Origin: Tiliqua scincoides
Lineage: Eukaryota > Chordata > Lepidosauria > Squamata > Scincidae
Direction of reading: 5' to 3'
Assembly (NCBI RefSeq): GCF_035046505.1
Contig: NC_089821.1
Coordinates: 7,145,718-7,209,717 of the forward strand
DNA length: 64,000 bases
The translations under genes and the position numbers were made by a program. Below, piece after piece: positions 10,679 to 19,891 of the stretch. Under the pieces are notes generated by a model. That model was not told the origin of the DNA, ran no database searches, and saw only the letters and a list, made by a program, of their open reading frames with translations. The first letter of the stretch is position 1, and every line of letters starts with the position of its first letter.

Positions 10679-11232
10679 TAACCTCCGACGCATTCTCGGC
10701 ATCACCTGGCAGGACAAAGTTCCTAACAACACAGTCCTGGAACGTGCTGGAATCCCTAGCATGTATGCACTGCTGAAACAGAGACGCCTGCATTGGCTCG
10801 GTCATGTCGTGAGAATGGATGATGGCCGGATCCCAAAGGATCTCCTCTATGGAGAACTCATGCAAGGAAAGCGCCCTACAGGTAGACCACAGCTGCGATA
10901 CAAGGACATCTGCAAGAGGGATCTGAAGGCCTTAGGAGTGGACCTCAACAAGTGGGAAACCCTGGCCTCTGAGCGGCCCGCTTGGAGGCAGGCTGTGCAG
11001 CATGGCCTTTCCCAGTTTGAAGAGACACTTGGCCAACAGTCTGAGGCAAAGAGGCAAAGAAGGAAGGCCCATAGCCAGGGAGACAGACCAGGGACAGACT
11101 GCACTTGCTCCTGGTGTGGAAGGGATTGTCACTCCCGGATTGGCCTTTTCAGCCACACTAGACGCTGTGCCATAACCACCTTTCAGAGCACGATACCATA
11201 GTCTTTCGAGACTGAAGGTTGCCAATATAGAT
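10679..11232 (+). mobile_element. LINE 3' end (RTE-like or unclassified), 5'-truncated
   Basis: One open frame from 10680 to the stop at 11199-11201 encodes the C-terminal end of a non-LTR retrotransposon polyprotein. It shows LRRILGITWQDK, RLHWLGHVVRMDDGRIPKD, KRPTGRPQLRYKDICKRDLK, a W-rich block and a final zinc-knuckle-like CSWCGRDCHSRIGLFSHTRRC region (C-x2-C-x8-H). After the stop only about 30 nt of 3' UTR remain, ending in ATAGATAG. Very short UTRs with short-repeat tails are typical of RTE-clade LINEs, but clade is inferred. The last bases (CCATAGTCTTTCGAGACTG and on) match the tails of the 5S SINEs here. The frame is uninterrupted, so the copy is fairly young. Confidence 0.8.
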
Positions 11233-12169
11233 AGAGTACATTAGGACTGCCTTGGCTTCCAGTGGTGCTTAGTCAGGAATAATTTTTGTCTGTATACAGG
11301 AACAAGTGCAGAATATTCTCTCTATAGTGATTAAAAACAATCCTCACCTTCATATATTGAAGATAATGGCGAGAGGCTGTCTTTTCTTTCCAGACATGGA
11401 GAAATATAACAATAAAATTTGGCAAAGAAATTCAGCTCGTTGAAACCAAAACTGTGGAAGAGAACTCCTTCCCAGCTTTCAAAACATGGATTTTGATTGA
11501 CTAGACCTATGATCGACTTAATAATGCAAGAACAGTTGATTTGGCTTCTTTGGTCGCTCAGTTAGGAGTTGGTTAGGAGTCGTAGGTTGTATGGCCAATA
11601 ATTTTCCCAGCATCAATCCAAATCAGCAGCAATCCAAATCCCCATTCCATGGTTTTGTTGTTTTAGGATGCTGCATTTAAAGATTACAGTATCAACATAA
11701 GAGCCTTACTCTTGGCATTTTTAATTGAAATTAATTTGTCTATTTATATTTTGAATGGCAGCATCTTAATGGCACAATAAGATAATCACAGTGATAGCAA
11801 CTGCCTTGCATACATTACCTTCATAATTTGCACAAACCTGTTCTCATGAACAGAATTCAAAATATTATGGGCCCTGCTGTAAATAGGGACTAATAAATAT
11901 TAATGTCTGACATGAACAATCTTAGCTGACAGTAATTTGAAATCATATTGTTTCTGGCAGGCAAGATTGTCTCAAATTTTGCATCCTCTTCTCATTAATA
12001 GCTTAGAATGGTAAGCATTTTAACTCACTTTGAAATTTATCATTTGTAATTATATGTATTTCATATCCACAAAAGAACATTTGACAGAAAGTGCTTTTAA
12101 AAATGTTAGTCTCTGCTGACTATAACATATATCACAGCATGGCTTGAATGTTTTTGTATGGGAAGTTGT
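11233..12169. other. Intergenic, nothing recognised
   Basis: AT-rich sequence without recognisable repeats, genes or RNAs. Confidence 0.45.
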
Positions 12170-12318
12170 TGGTTGGCAACCTTCAGTCTCAAGAGACTAT
12201 GGTATAAGCCTGCAGCACCTGGTATTCCCAGGCGGTCTCCCATCCAAGTACTAACCAGGCCTGACCCTGCTTAGCTTCCGAGATCAGACAAGATCGGCAG
12301 ATAGTGTTCAGTATAGGG
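12170..12318 (-). mobile_element. 5S rRNA-derived SINE, copy 2
   Basis: The structure matches the copy at 2811. A LINE-like tail (12170-12205) is followed by the 5S rRNA part in reverse (about 12206-12318). This copy keeps slightly more of the 5S 5' region (GTGTTCAGTATAGGG) than its neighbour. It is tandem with copy 3, three bases away. Confidence 0.85.
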
Positions 12319-12321
12319 AGA

Positions 12322-12472
12322 TGGTTGGCAACCTTCAGTCTCAAAAGACTATGGTATAAGCCTACAGCACCCGGTATTCCCAGGCGGTCTCCCATCCAAG
12401 TACTAACCAGGCCTGACCCTGCTTAGCTTCCAAGATCAGACAAGATTGGGCACGTGCAGGGTAACAGTTGTT
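12322..12472 (-). mobile_element. 5S rRNA-derived SINE, copy 3
   Basis: It has the same orientation as copy 2 and directly follows it. The 5S part contains CCCAGGCGGTCTCCCATCC in reverse and a nearly intact internal control region. It ends in CAGGGTAACAGTTG, as copy 1 does, so the non-5S start was in the master element. Confidence 0.85.
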
Positions 12473-12537
12473 GGGGACTCTTTAAGTCCAAGTTGACCTG
12501 TTTCTCAGACTGGGGCCTACCCACCCCTGTTGCTGCC

Positions 12538-12845
12538 CAGTGACGGACCTCCCATTCACTCTATGGGGCAAATGCCCTGGGCACAAAGCCTCACACACCT
12601 TTAAGGCCCCTTGGAAGCCTTTCTGAAGCTCCCAACAGAGTTGGAAACTGCTTCCAGTTTTCCGGAAGCACAGTTTAAAGCATCGGGGAACCTTCAGGAG
12701 GCTTTCGCAACACATCCTGGAGTCGTGTGAGGCACTGTGCACTCCAGGTAAGTGGGAGGGATTTGCGTGTGGGGGACGGTGACATCCTGGGGGCGCTGTC
12801 ATGGTCCTTTGCCCCAGGGCACTGGGCTGGGGAGGTCCGCCACTG
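12538..12845. mobile_element. hAT-like MITE
   Basis: The ends CAGTGACGGACCTCCC and GGGAGGTCCGCCACTG (less one base) are inverted repeats. The flanks TTGCTGCC and TTGCCGCC form an 8-bp target duplication with one mismatch. No coding capacity. It lies just before the CR1 copy and supplies the first codons of a spurious 274-codon open frame. Confidence 0.8.
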
Positions 12846-12861
12846 TTGCCGCCCTCCCAGT

Positions 12862-13748
12862 GATTGTGAGGAGCTCCAGAAGGATCTCTCGAGACTGGCA
12901 GAATGGGTAACAAAATGGCAGATGCGCTTCAATGTCAGTAAGTGTAAAGTCATGCACATTGGGGCAAAAAATCAAAACTTCACATATAGGCTGATGGGTT
13001 CTGAGCTGTCTGTGACAGATCAGGAGAGAATTCTTGGGGTGGTGGTGGACAGGTCGATGAAAGTGTCAACCGAATGTGCGGTAGCAGTGAAGGAGGCCAA
13101 TTCTATGCTTGGGATCATTAGGAAAGGTATTGAGAACAAAACGGCTAATATAATGCCATTGTACAAGTCGATGGTAAGGCCACACCTGGAGTATTGTGTC
13201 CAGTTCTGGTTGCCGCATCTCAAAAAAGACATAGTGGAAATGGAAAAGGTGCAAAAGAGAGCGACTAAGATGATTACTGGGCTGGGGCACCTTCCTTATG
13301 AGGAAAGGCTACGGCGTTTGGGCCTCTCCAGCCTAGAAAAGAGACGCCTGAGGGCGGACATGATTGAGACATACAAAATTATGCAGGGGATGGACAGAGT
13401 GGATAGGGAGATGCCCTTTACACTCTCACATGTGGTCGGTCTGTGGAACTCCTTGCCACAGGATGTGGTGATGGCGTCTAGCCTGGACGCCTTTAAAAGG
13501 GGATTGGACAAGTTTCTGGAGGAAAAATCCATTACGGGGTACAAGCCATGATGTGTATGCGCAACCTCCTGATTTTAGAAATGGGCTATGTCAGAATGCC
13601 AGATGCAGGGGAGGGCACCAGGAGGCAGGTCTCTTGTTATCTGGTGTGCTCCCTGGGGCATTTGGTGGGCTGCTGTGAGATACAGGAGGCTGGACTAGAT
13701 GGGCCTATGGCCTGATCCAGTGGGGCTGTTCTTATGTTCTTTTGTTCT
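12862..13748 (+). mobile_element. CR1-type LINE, 5'-truncated 3' end, copy B
   Basis: From about 12864 to the stop at 13549-13551 one frame encodes the end of a CR1 reverse transcriptase (KWQMRFNVSKCKVMHIG, MLGIIRKGIENK, YKSMVRPHLEYCVQFWLP, YEERLRRLGLSSLEKRRLR, WNSLPQDVV). Compared with copy D (40469) about 27 codons between TLSH and VVGLW are missing in frame. The 3' UTR ends with GATGGGCCTATGGCCTGATC and CTGTTC followed by two imperfect 8-bp units (TTATGTTC, TTTTGTTC), as CR1 elements do. Copies B and D are almost identical over several hundred bases, so the family was active recently. Confidence 0.92.
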
Positions 13749-13908
13749 CCCCTGCCCTGTTACACCCCCTCCCTGTCCTGCCTCCCCCCTCCCCCCACCC
13801 CTGCACTGCACAATGATGCATCTTCTGCTGTGCTGGCACACCTAGGAAGGCTTTGGCTGTCGCAATGTGCTCCGCCGGCGCAAGTGGCCATAGGATTGGG
13901 CCATTATT
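13749..13908. mobile_element. Fragment of the 520-bp MITE family (right end)
   Basis: The end GGCCATAGGATTGGGCCATTA matches the right end of 1234-1757 less one base, after a C/T-rich stretch like the middle of that family. The left part is absent and the fragment abuts the CR1 3' end. Confidence 0.45.
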
Positions 13909-14904
13909 CTTTCCTTCAGTGGCCTGAATCATAGCCATGACTGAAGCATGGATTAGTAAATGGAATGGAATAAAACCATCTTCCAAAGTGAGAGGACTCC
14001 CTCCTAAAATCTATGAGGAGCCTTGCAATTAACTCAGGTAAAAATGATTATTCATTTATATTTGGGAGACAGGGAACTGGAAAGCTACTGAATAATCTTA
14101 ATGAGCACTAAAACTTTATTGTGGTGTGCAGTTAATGAACTGTTGTAGAATAGTGAGGGAAATGTTCTAACTTTTACTCCCTGTGCTACAAAGTAGAATT
14201 AAGTTCTCTGGCCACTGATGATGGAAATTGCCCAATTGGCATTTCTTTTTGACTATATATTGTCCTAACTTTTTGACTTAAGAGCTTTTCACTATAAATT
14301 TGGATATAAAATATTACATCTGTATATCTCTATTGATATATGGTCAATATTTTATTTCTGTTTATTTCCTTTAATTTAAGGCATGCAGGAGACATGCGTC
14401 TAAACACGCGTTTGGTGTTGGGTCCTACTTAGAGGGAATGCAACCCTGTCAAGTATAAACCAGGAGTAGGCAACCTATGGCTTGCCAGCCGAAATGATCT
14501 GACTCATAGCCTCCAAAAGATAAATCCACCTGACCCACGGTGTCCTACAAAAGTATTCAAGTTTGAATTTCTGTCTCTGCAAGGCTTACAGTGTAAGCAG
14601 ACCAAGGGCAGAAGTTCCCTTTGAGCATCGTTCTCTGGGGATGCATCTCTCCACACCATGACCATCTCTTTTTCCTTAGCTTCGTAGCCTAATTGAGAGG
14701 TTTGGGCATGCATTTTTACTACTGACAGACCAGATGTCTGGCACCTACGTGGGAGAAGGTTGCTGACCCTTGCTCTAAACTTCCATTTGGGAGGGGGCAG
14801 CTTTTCCAACCAACAGCATCATGTCTAGTGAAGAAGTTTCAGCTTGTTACACTTCATTCAACAGAGAACTGCTAGCAGACACCTGTTCAGGGTTTCAACT
14901 GGTT
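13909..14904. other. Intergenic, no gene seen
   Basis: Mostly AT-rich. Near 14462-14500 and 14750-14770 are possible hAT-like termini (AGGAGTAGGCAACCTATGG, and GAGAAGGTTGCTGACCC in inverse arrangement), suggesting an eroded element of about 310 bp. No gene was recognised. Confidence 0.4.
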
Positions 14905-15365
14905 TCCTGGGATGCAGAAAGAAATGAGAGGTAGAGCTGGGTGTCATCAGAGTATTGATGACACCACAAACCAAACCTCCAGATGATCTCTCCATTGAAC
15001 TTCTCTCCATCTTTCACCATGTTTCATTTCTATGTTAAATCGTATGGGAGATAAAACAGAGCCCTGAGGTACCCTATAGGCCAAAGACAAAGGGGTCAAG
15101 CTACAGTACTCCAGCACCACCTGCTGGATATATTCTACCAGAAAGGACCAGACCCACTCTAACACAATGCCCTCAAAACCTTGGCAAGTGGATCTAAGAT
15201 AATACCAAGAGAGATGGTATCAAAAATCACTGAGAGGCATGGTAAAATCAAAATGCTTGGATTCCCCCTTCTATTTCCCAGCCTAGGTGATTCACAAGGG
15301 CCACCAAAACAGTTTCAGTCCCATAGCCAGGTCTTAAGACAGATTGAAGAGGCCTGCAAAATTGA
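14905..15365 (-). mobile_element. L2-like LINE reverse transcriptase fragment
   Basis: The reverse strand encodes a reverse-transcriptase motif, RVPQGSVLSPIRFNIEMK, preceded by LEWVWSFLVEY and followed by an HH-like substitution of the catalytic YADD block. The pattern PQGSVLSP.LFN is the conserved RT block 4. It is broken by stops and lacks both ends. Assignment to L2 rather than another CR1-group clade comes from memory of squamate repeats. Confidence 0.7.
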
Positions 15366-15399
15366 GGGTCAGAAAAGCTTGTTTTCAAAATTTATGATT

Positions 15400-15660
15400 C
15401 CTTTATATGAATTTGGGGTCCTTTATATGAATTTGGGGTGCTGATTCCAAAAATGGCATCAGTTTTGCCCTATCATGTCTAGTTTTGAAGATACAGCATA
15501 GTATCATTAGTGAATGGTTCAAGTGGCTTCCTCGTGAGGAAACCTACACCATGACTTCTTTGAGAGGAAGCTGCTTGAATCGTTCACTAATGAGGCTATG
15601 GAGTATCTTCAAAACTGCCATTTTTGGAACCAGCACCCCAAATACACCCAGGAATAAGAC
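15400..15660. repeat. Long inverted repeat (about 100-bp arms), possible MITE
   Basis: The left arm (about 15425-15530) contains GGGGTGCTGATTCCAAAAAT, TAGTTTTGAAGATAC and TCATTAGTGAATGGTTCAAG. The right arm (about 15550-15655) contains their complements (GAATCGTTCACTAATGA, GTATCTTCAAAACT, TTTTTGGAACCAGCACCCC). A 20-bp tandem duplication of CCTTTATATGAATTTGGGGT occurs at 15400-15439. The family is not recognised. Confidence 0.7.
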
Positions 15661-16382
15661 AGCAAAATATGTGTAATCCATTTAATCTAAAGCAACCTCT
15701 AAGTAAAGGTAGTTATTGAATATAATGTTCAGTAAATGTGTATCATCCCTACCTCTTTACCACTGAAACATATTTTATAAATGTCAAATGTTGAGGAAGC
15801 AACATCCCCATTCCTGGTATGTTTACTTGTAAGTAAGTTCACTGACTTCAGTTGAATTTACTTCCAAGTTATGGTGGCAAGAATCAAACTGAACGAGTGA
15901 ACCCTGTCAGAGCGTGTACAATTTATTTTAAAGCAAACTTTGTTTTAAAAAGCAAATTATGTTAAATATCAGCGTTAAGGGATTTAAATTCATTGTTACA
16001 AGCACACAGAAAGATTAGAGTTCATTTCCATTTTAAATACTTACAAACATGCCTACCAAGTGGTGCAAACATGTTGAACAAGATCCCAAGGCTCAGGATT
16101 ACAGGGATCTAACAGCAGCCAATACAAAGCGGTGTCAGCGTGGCACGGAGGCAGGAGGTCCACTCAGAATATCTTTGTCACGAGCTATGATGAATCCATA
16201 AGCAGTGTGATTCTAATACACAGCGTGCTTCTCTTCCTGGTGTTCATTATCTCTGTCTTTACAAGCTTGTGCAGTACTTCAAAAAGCTCATTCCTGAAGA
16301 AGAGACCACTTTAATGTCAGTGTTTATAGTTGTGAGGATTTCAACATGGCACTTCATATTTGGGCCCTAGGTTGTCAATTTA
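15661..16382. other. Intergenic, no gene seen
   Basis: A fragment near 15825-15895 (TTACTTGTAAGTAAGTTC, TTTACTTCCAAG) resembles the 85-bp palindromic MITE. The rest is unrecognised. Confidence 0.4.
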
Positions 16383-16561
16383 GGGCCGAATCCTCTCCTA
16401 TCCAACTTCCCAGCCCTGATGCAGCTGCAATGCAGCCCCAAAGTAAGGGAACAAACATTCCCTTACCTTGAGGAGGCCTCAGTGACTCCACCCCCAGGAT
16501 GTAGCATGCACTCCATTGGCATGGCTTCATTGGCACTGGAAAGTTGGATAGGATTGGGCCC
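16383..16561. mobile_element. PIF/Harbinger-like MITE, copy 4
   Basis: It runs from GGGCCGAATCCTCTCC to GGATAGGATTGGGCCC and is flanked by TTA on the left and TAA on the right. It has the same length and ends as the 5163 copy. The interior is in the opposite orientation to that copy. Confidence 0.75.
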
Positions 16562-16649
16562 TAAAATCAGTGAATACCAGTCACTAAACATTGAAATTAT
16601 GAGAGTTACCAAACAGAACTGCTGTGAGTATTGAGTTCAGTGTTCACTT

Positions 16650-16800
16650 ATAGATTATTTATACAGCACCATTAATGTACTGTACATGGTACTTTACAAC
16701 AGACAACAGGCAGGTCCCTGGCCCAAGGCGCTCATAATCAAGAAAGAGACACAAGAGAGTCAACACAGGAACTGGAGGGGAGTGGTGATAAGCTAAAATG
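16650..16800 (+). mobile_element. Old LINE 3'-UTR-like fragment
   Basis: TTATACAGCACC followed by TGTACATGGTACTTTACAA and CAGGTCCCTGGCCCAAGG resembles the 3' region of ancient amniote L3/CR1-type LINEs. It is short and diverged, and the assignment is from memory. Confidence 0.4.
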
Positions 16801-16842
16801 GGGAAGGAGTTGTGATTATTTCATGTACACATACTGAATCTT

Positions 16843-17362
16843 TTAGCCCAGTCCTAACTCCCTGAGTAGTGGCACCAATGCAGCTTCTGCTGTATCCAAC
16901 AGGGAAGTTTTGGCATGTTGAAGCCTCCTTTGGAGAAGGGAAAATGTGTTCCCTGGTTCCTGCATAAGCCCCAGCAGTTACCATGGGTTAACTCGGACCT
17001 GCACTAGCTCTATAGCTGGCACAAGTTCGCATTGACCTGTGAAGGCAGATCAGGCCTGTGAAGGCAGTTAGGGTTTGGCGGACATGCAGCTGCTAAACCT
17101 GCCCCCTTCCCAAGCCCAATCTGCCCTCCTGCCTATCCCATCTCCTCCCCGATCCACCCACTCCCGCCCTGTCCCACCCTTTCCCTGCCTCCATCCTGAC
17201 CTTACCTGCTGCCTTACCTGCTCTGGTGGGTGTCTGGCATCCACATGGACTCAGCCACTCACCACTTGTGGTAGTAGCCAAGCAGTGCACGTTTGTGACA
17301 GCCATAAAGCTGACGTGTGTTCCACCAGTGTAAACAGCCAATAGGATTGGCCCATTAGTTGC
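16843..17362. mobile_element. Non-autonomous DNA transposon (about 520-bp MITE), copy 3
   Basis: The ends AGCCCAGTCCTAACTCCC and ATAGGATTGGCCCATTA are inverted repeats, with TTA at each border. The middle is pyrimidine-rich, as in the copies at 1234 and 3815. Confidence 0.5.
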
Positions 17363-17369
17363 ACTAAGG

Positions 17370-17815
17370 CAGTGGTATTCAAACTGGGGTGTCGCAACTG
17401 CCCAGCCTGTGGGTCCTGGCCTCTGCCACCTTAAGGGGTGGGGGCAGCCAGGAGAGAGGGGGAAAGCAGCGGCACGATCCTGTGGATTGCGCTGCTCAGC
17501 GGGGCTGGAGGGGCTTGGGTGCACTAGCCCAAACCTCCTGCAGCCTGCCGGGGGTGTGGGGAGCCCTGCGCAACCTTCGGCAGGGCTCCCCAGGTCAGGA
17601 AAAGTGAAAGCGGAGCGATTGTGCCCCACTCCGTAAAACCGGAAGCGGAGCACAATCGCTCCGCTTTCCCTTCTGACGGGGTTGCAGGGACTGGGGTGCA
17701 CCCTCCAGTCCCTGCAGCAGCCATCCCTGTGTGCGGGGAGCCCTGTGCAAGGACCTGCTAGGCTCCCCGGGACAGGGAAAGGGAGAGTGGGGCTATTGTG
17801 CTCCCCAGGCTGCTC
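17370..17815. mobile_element. GC-rich hAT-like palindromic element, right end unclear
   Basis: It starts CAGTGGTATTCAAACTGGGG and shares the block GGGGAGCCCTGCGCA with the palindromic hAT at 3222-3685, so it is probably a relative. Inside, AAAGCGGAGCGATTGTGC (17607-17624) has its exact complement at 17650-17667, giving an 18-bp perfect stem. The right terminus was not found. Confidence 0.5.
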
Positions 17816-19043
17816 AGATTTGCGCCACTGGTTGTTACCCAGGGTAAGGGGAAGTATTTCTCCTTGTCCCAGGCTGGCCTGCAGTCAACCCCAGACTTGG
17901 GCTGGATACAGCACTGGCCTACTGTCCTGCCTGTTTCAGCGCAAGTTAGGATTGCATTGTTAATGTATTTATTATAATGACATCTTCAACAGAGTGGATG
18001 AACTATAATGAGAATGGAAGGACTCTTAATCTGGAATGATAGAAATTTCAAAATAACACAGACACTTTTGAAGTCTGATGTAATCCAATATGGGTATAAA
18101 AGGCAATGGAGAAAGTGGTAAACAGAACATCTTTCACCTTCACACTTCTTTGTAATATCCATTATGAAATTCCGGAGCCTTAACATGTTAGATATAGAAG
18201 TGTTCATTAGTAGGCAATAAATAGACCTTGACTTTATTTGTGCTGGGGACTGATGTCATTTGAGTCTTCTGCTGCCTTTTGCTGGCCTCCTTCATTCCTA
18301 AACACAATGACTAGCTGTTTGTAAGAGGTGAGATTAGTTTACCGTTCAGCCCCATCCCCTTCCACTCTGCTGACCAAGCTGTACTCTGGATAGGTTTACA
18401 GACTATGACAATTCACTAAGGACACATACAAAAGCCAGGAGGGATTTTTACAAAATATATTTAACCAAGGAAAGGGAGAACATTTTATTATGATAAACAG
18501 TGAGGTAATAACATGAAGCTTGGGTTTTACTAACTTCACTTGCACAGAACTGGAAAAAACAGACAGAAATTGCTGCCACCAGTAAATCCCTTTTACTTAC
18601 TTCCCTGTAAACAGCATGGCTGAGAATGGGTCTCCTCAGACCCATTTTGTGGCTTTTTGGACCTATACCAGCCATGTTGTCTGCTGAAGAATGTTGTCAG
18701 ACACACAAAAGGACCAGAATGAAAGGCACCCAAAGGTCTCCGGCACTAATTCTGCCCATTCCCTCTTGGAGGCTCTAATGAAGGAACTTACTCCCTAAAC
18801 ACCACATGCTGTCCCTCTTTCACTCTCGAGAAATTCTTCCTCACATCCTACCTCATTCTGCCTCTTGAAACCTTTCACTCAATTTTCATCAGTGTTCATC
18901 CTCTACTGACACCATTCATGAGCATGTGTAATTGCACTGGAATATATTCTTCCCATTACCATTGCCTTGCTTATATCACTTATATCGCAGCATTATGTAC
19001 GTTGAAAGTACAACAACCACGGCTTGAAAGTAACAAAAGAGTC
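17816..19043. other. Intergenic, no gene seen
   Basis: A possible MITE end lies near 17945-17962 (AAGTTAGGATTGCATTG). The rest is unrecognised AT-rich sequence. Confidence 0.45.
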
Positions 19044-19648
19044 AGAACATAAGAAGAGCCTTGCTGGATCAGGCCAAAGGCCCATCTAGTCCAGCTTCCT
19101 GTATCTCGCAGTGGCCCACCAGATGCTTCCGGGAGCACACAACACAAGATGCAAGCTGCATCCTGGTGCCTTCTCCTACATATGGCATTCTGAGGTAGCT
19201 TATTTCTAAAATCAGGAGTTTGCACATGCCTATCATGACTTGCAACCTGTGATAGACTTTTCCTCCAGAAATTTGTCCAATCCCCTCTTAAAGGCATCAA
19301 GGAGAGATGTCATCACTACGTCCTGTGGCAAGGAGTTCCACAGTCTAAACGGCATTATTATATTGGCCGTCTTATTCTCAATACCTTTTCTAATGATCCC
19401 AAGCATGGAATTCGCCTTTTTCACCACCACCGTGCATTGGGTCGACACTTTCATGGAGTTGTCCACCACCACCCCAAGATCTCTCTCCTGATCTGTCACA
19501 GATGGCTTAGAACCCATCAGCCTATATGTGAAGTTTTGATTATTTGCTCCAGTGTGCATGACTTTACATTTAACTTACATTGAAACACACCTGCTATTTT
19601 GCTGCCCATTCTCCCAGTTTGGAGAGATCCTTCTGGAGTATTCACTAG
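19044..19648 (-). mobile_element. CR1-type LINE 3' fragment, copy C
   Basis: The reverse strand shows the 3' end (complement of AGAACATAAGAAGAGCC), then a reading frame with VTDQERDLGVVVDNSMK, MLGIIRKGIENKTANIIM and LWNSLPQDVVM. A large internal block (the YKSMVRPHLEYC to TLSH region) is deleted between the last two. It is truncated near 19648. Confidence 0.9.
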
Positions 19649-19891
19649 ATGGGGTACCTATGTCCTTTGGTTGCAGTAAAAACTATAAGTCTTGAAGCAC
19701 CTAAAAATTTTATTTCAATGCAGGTTTTTGTGGTTTACAGTCCACATCAGATGATGGATGGATGAGAGCTAGGAACTTGCACACAGCCAAAAATGTCCTA
19801 AGACAATTGATGGAAAGTCTTTTAAAAGCTAGAGTTGTTGAACATTCAGAAGAACAAGACTACCTGGGGAAGAATCAGCATAACTTCTGTA

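Noticed and set aside
12727-13551. A 274-codon open frame, the longest in the window
   Set aside because: Its first part lies in a hAT MITE, and the rest is the C-terminal end of a CR1 reverse transcriptase. It is not a host gene.
17093-17701. A 202-codon minus-strand open frame
   Set aside because: It spans a MITE and a GC-rich palindromic hAT-like element and has no protein motif.
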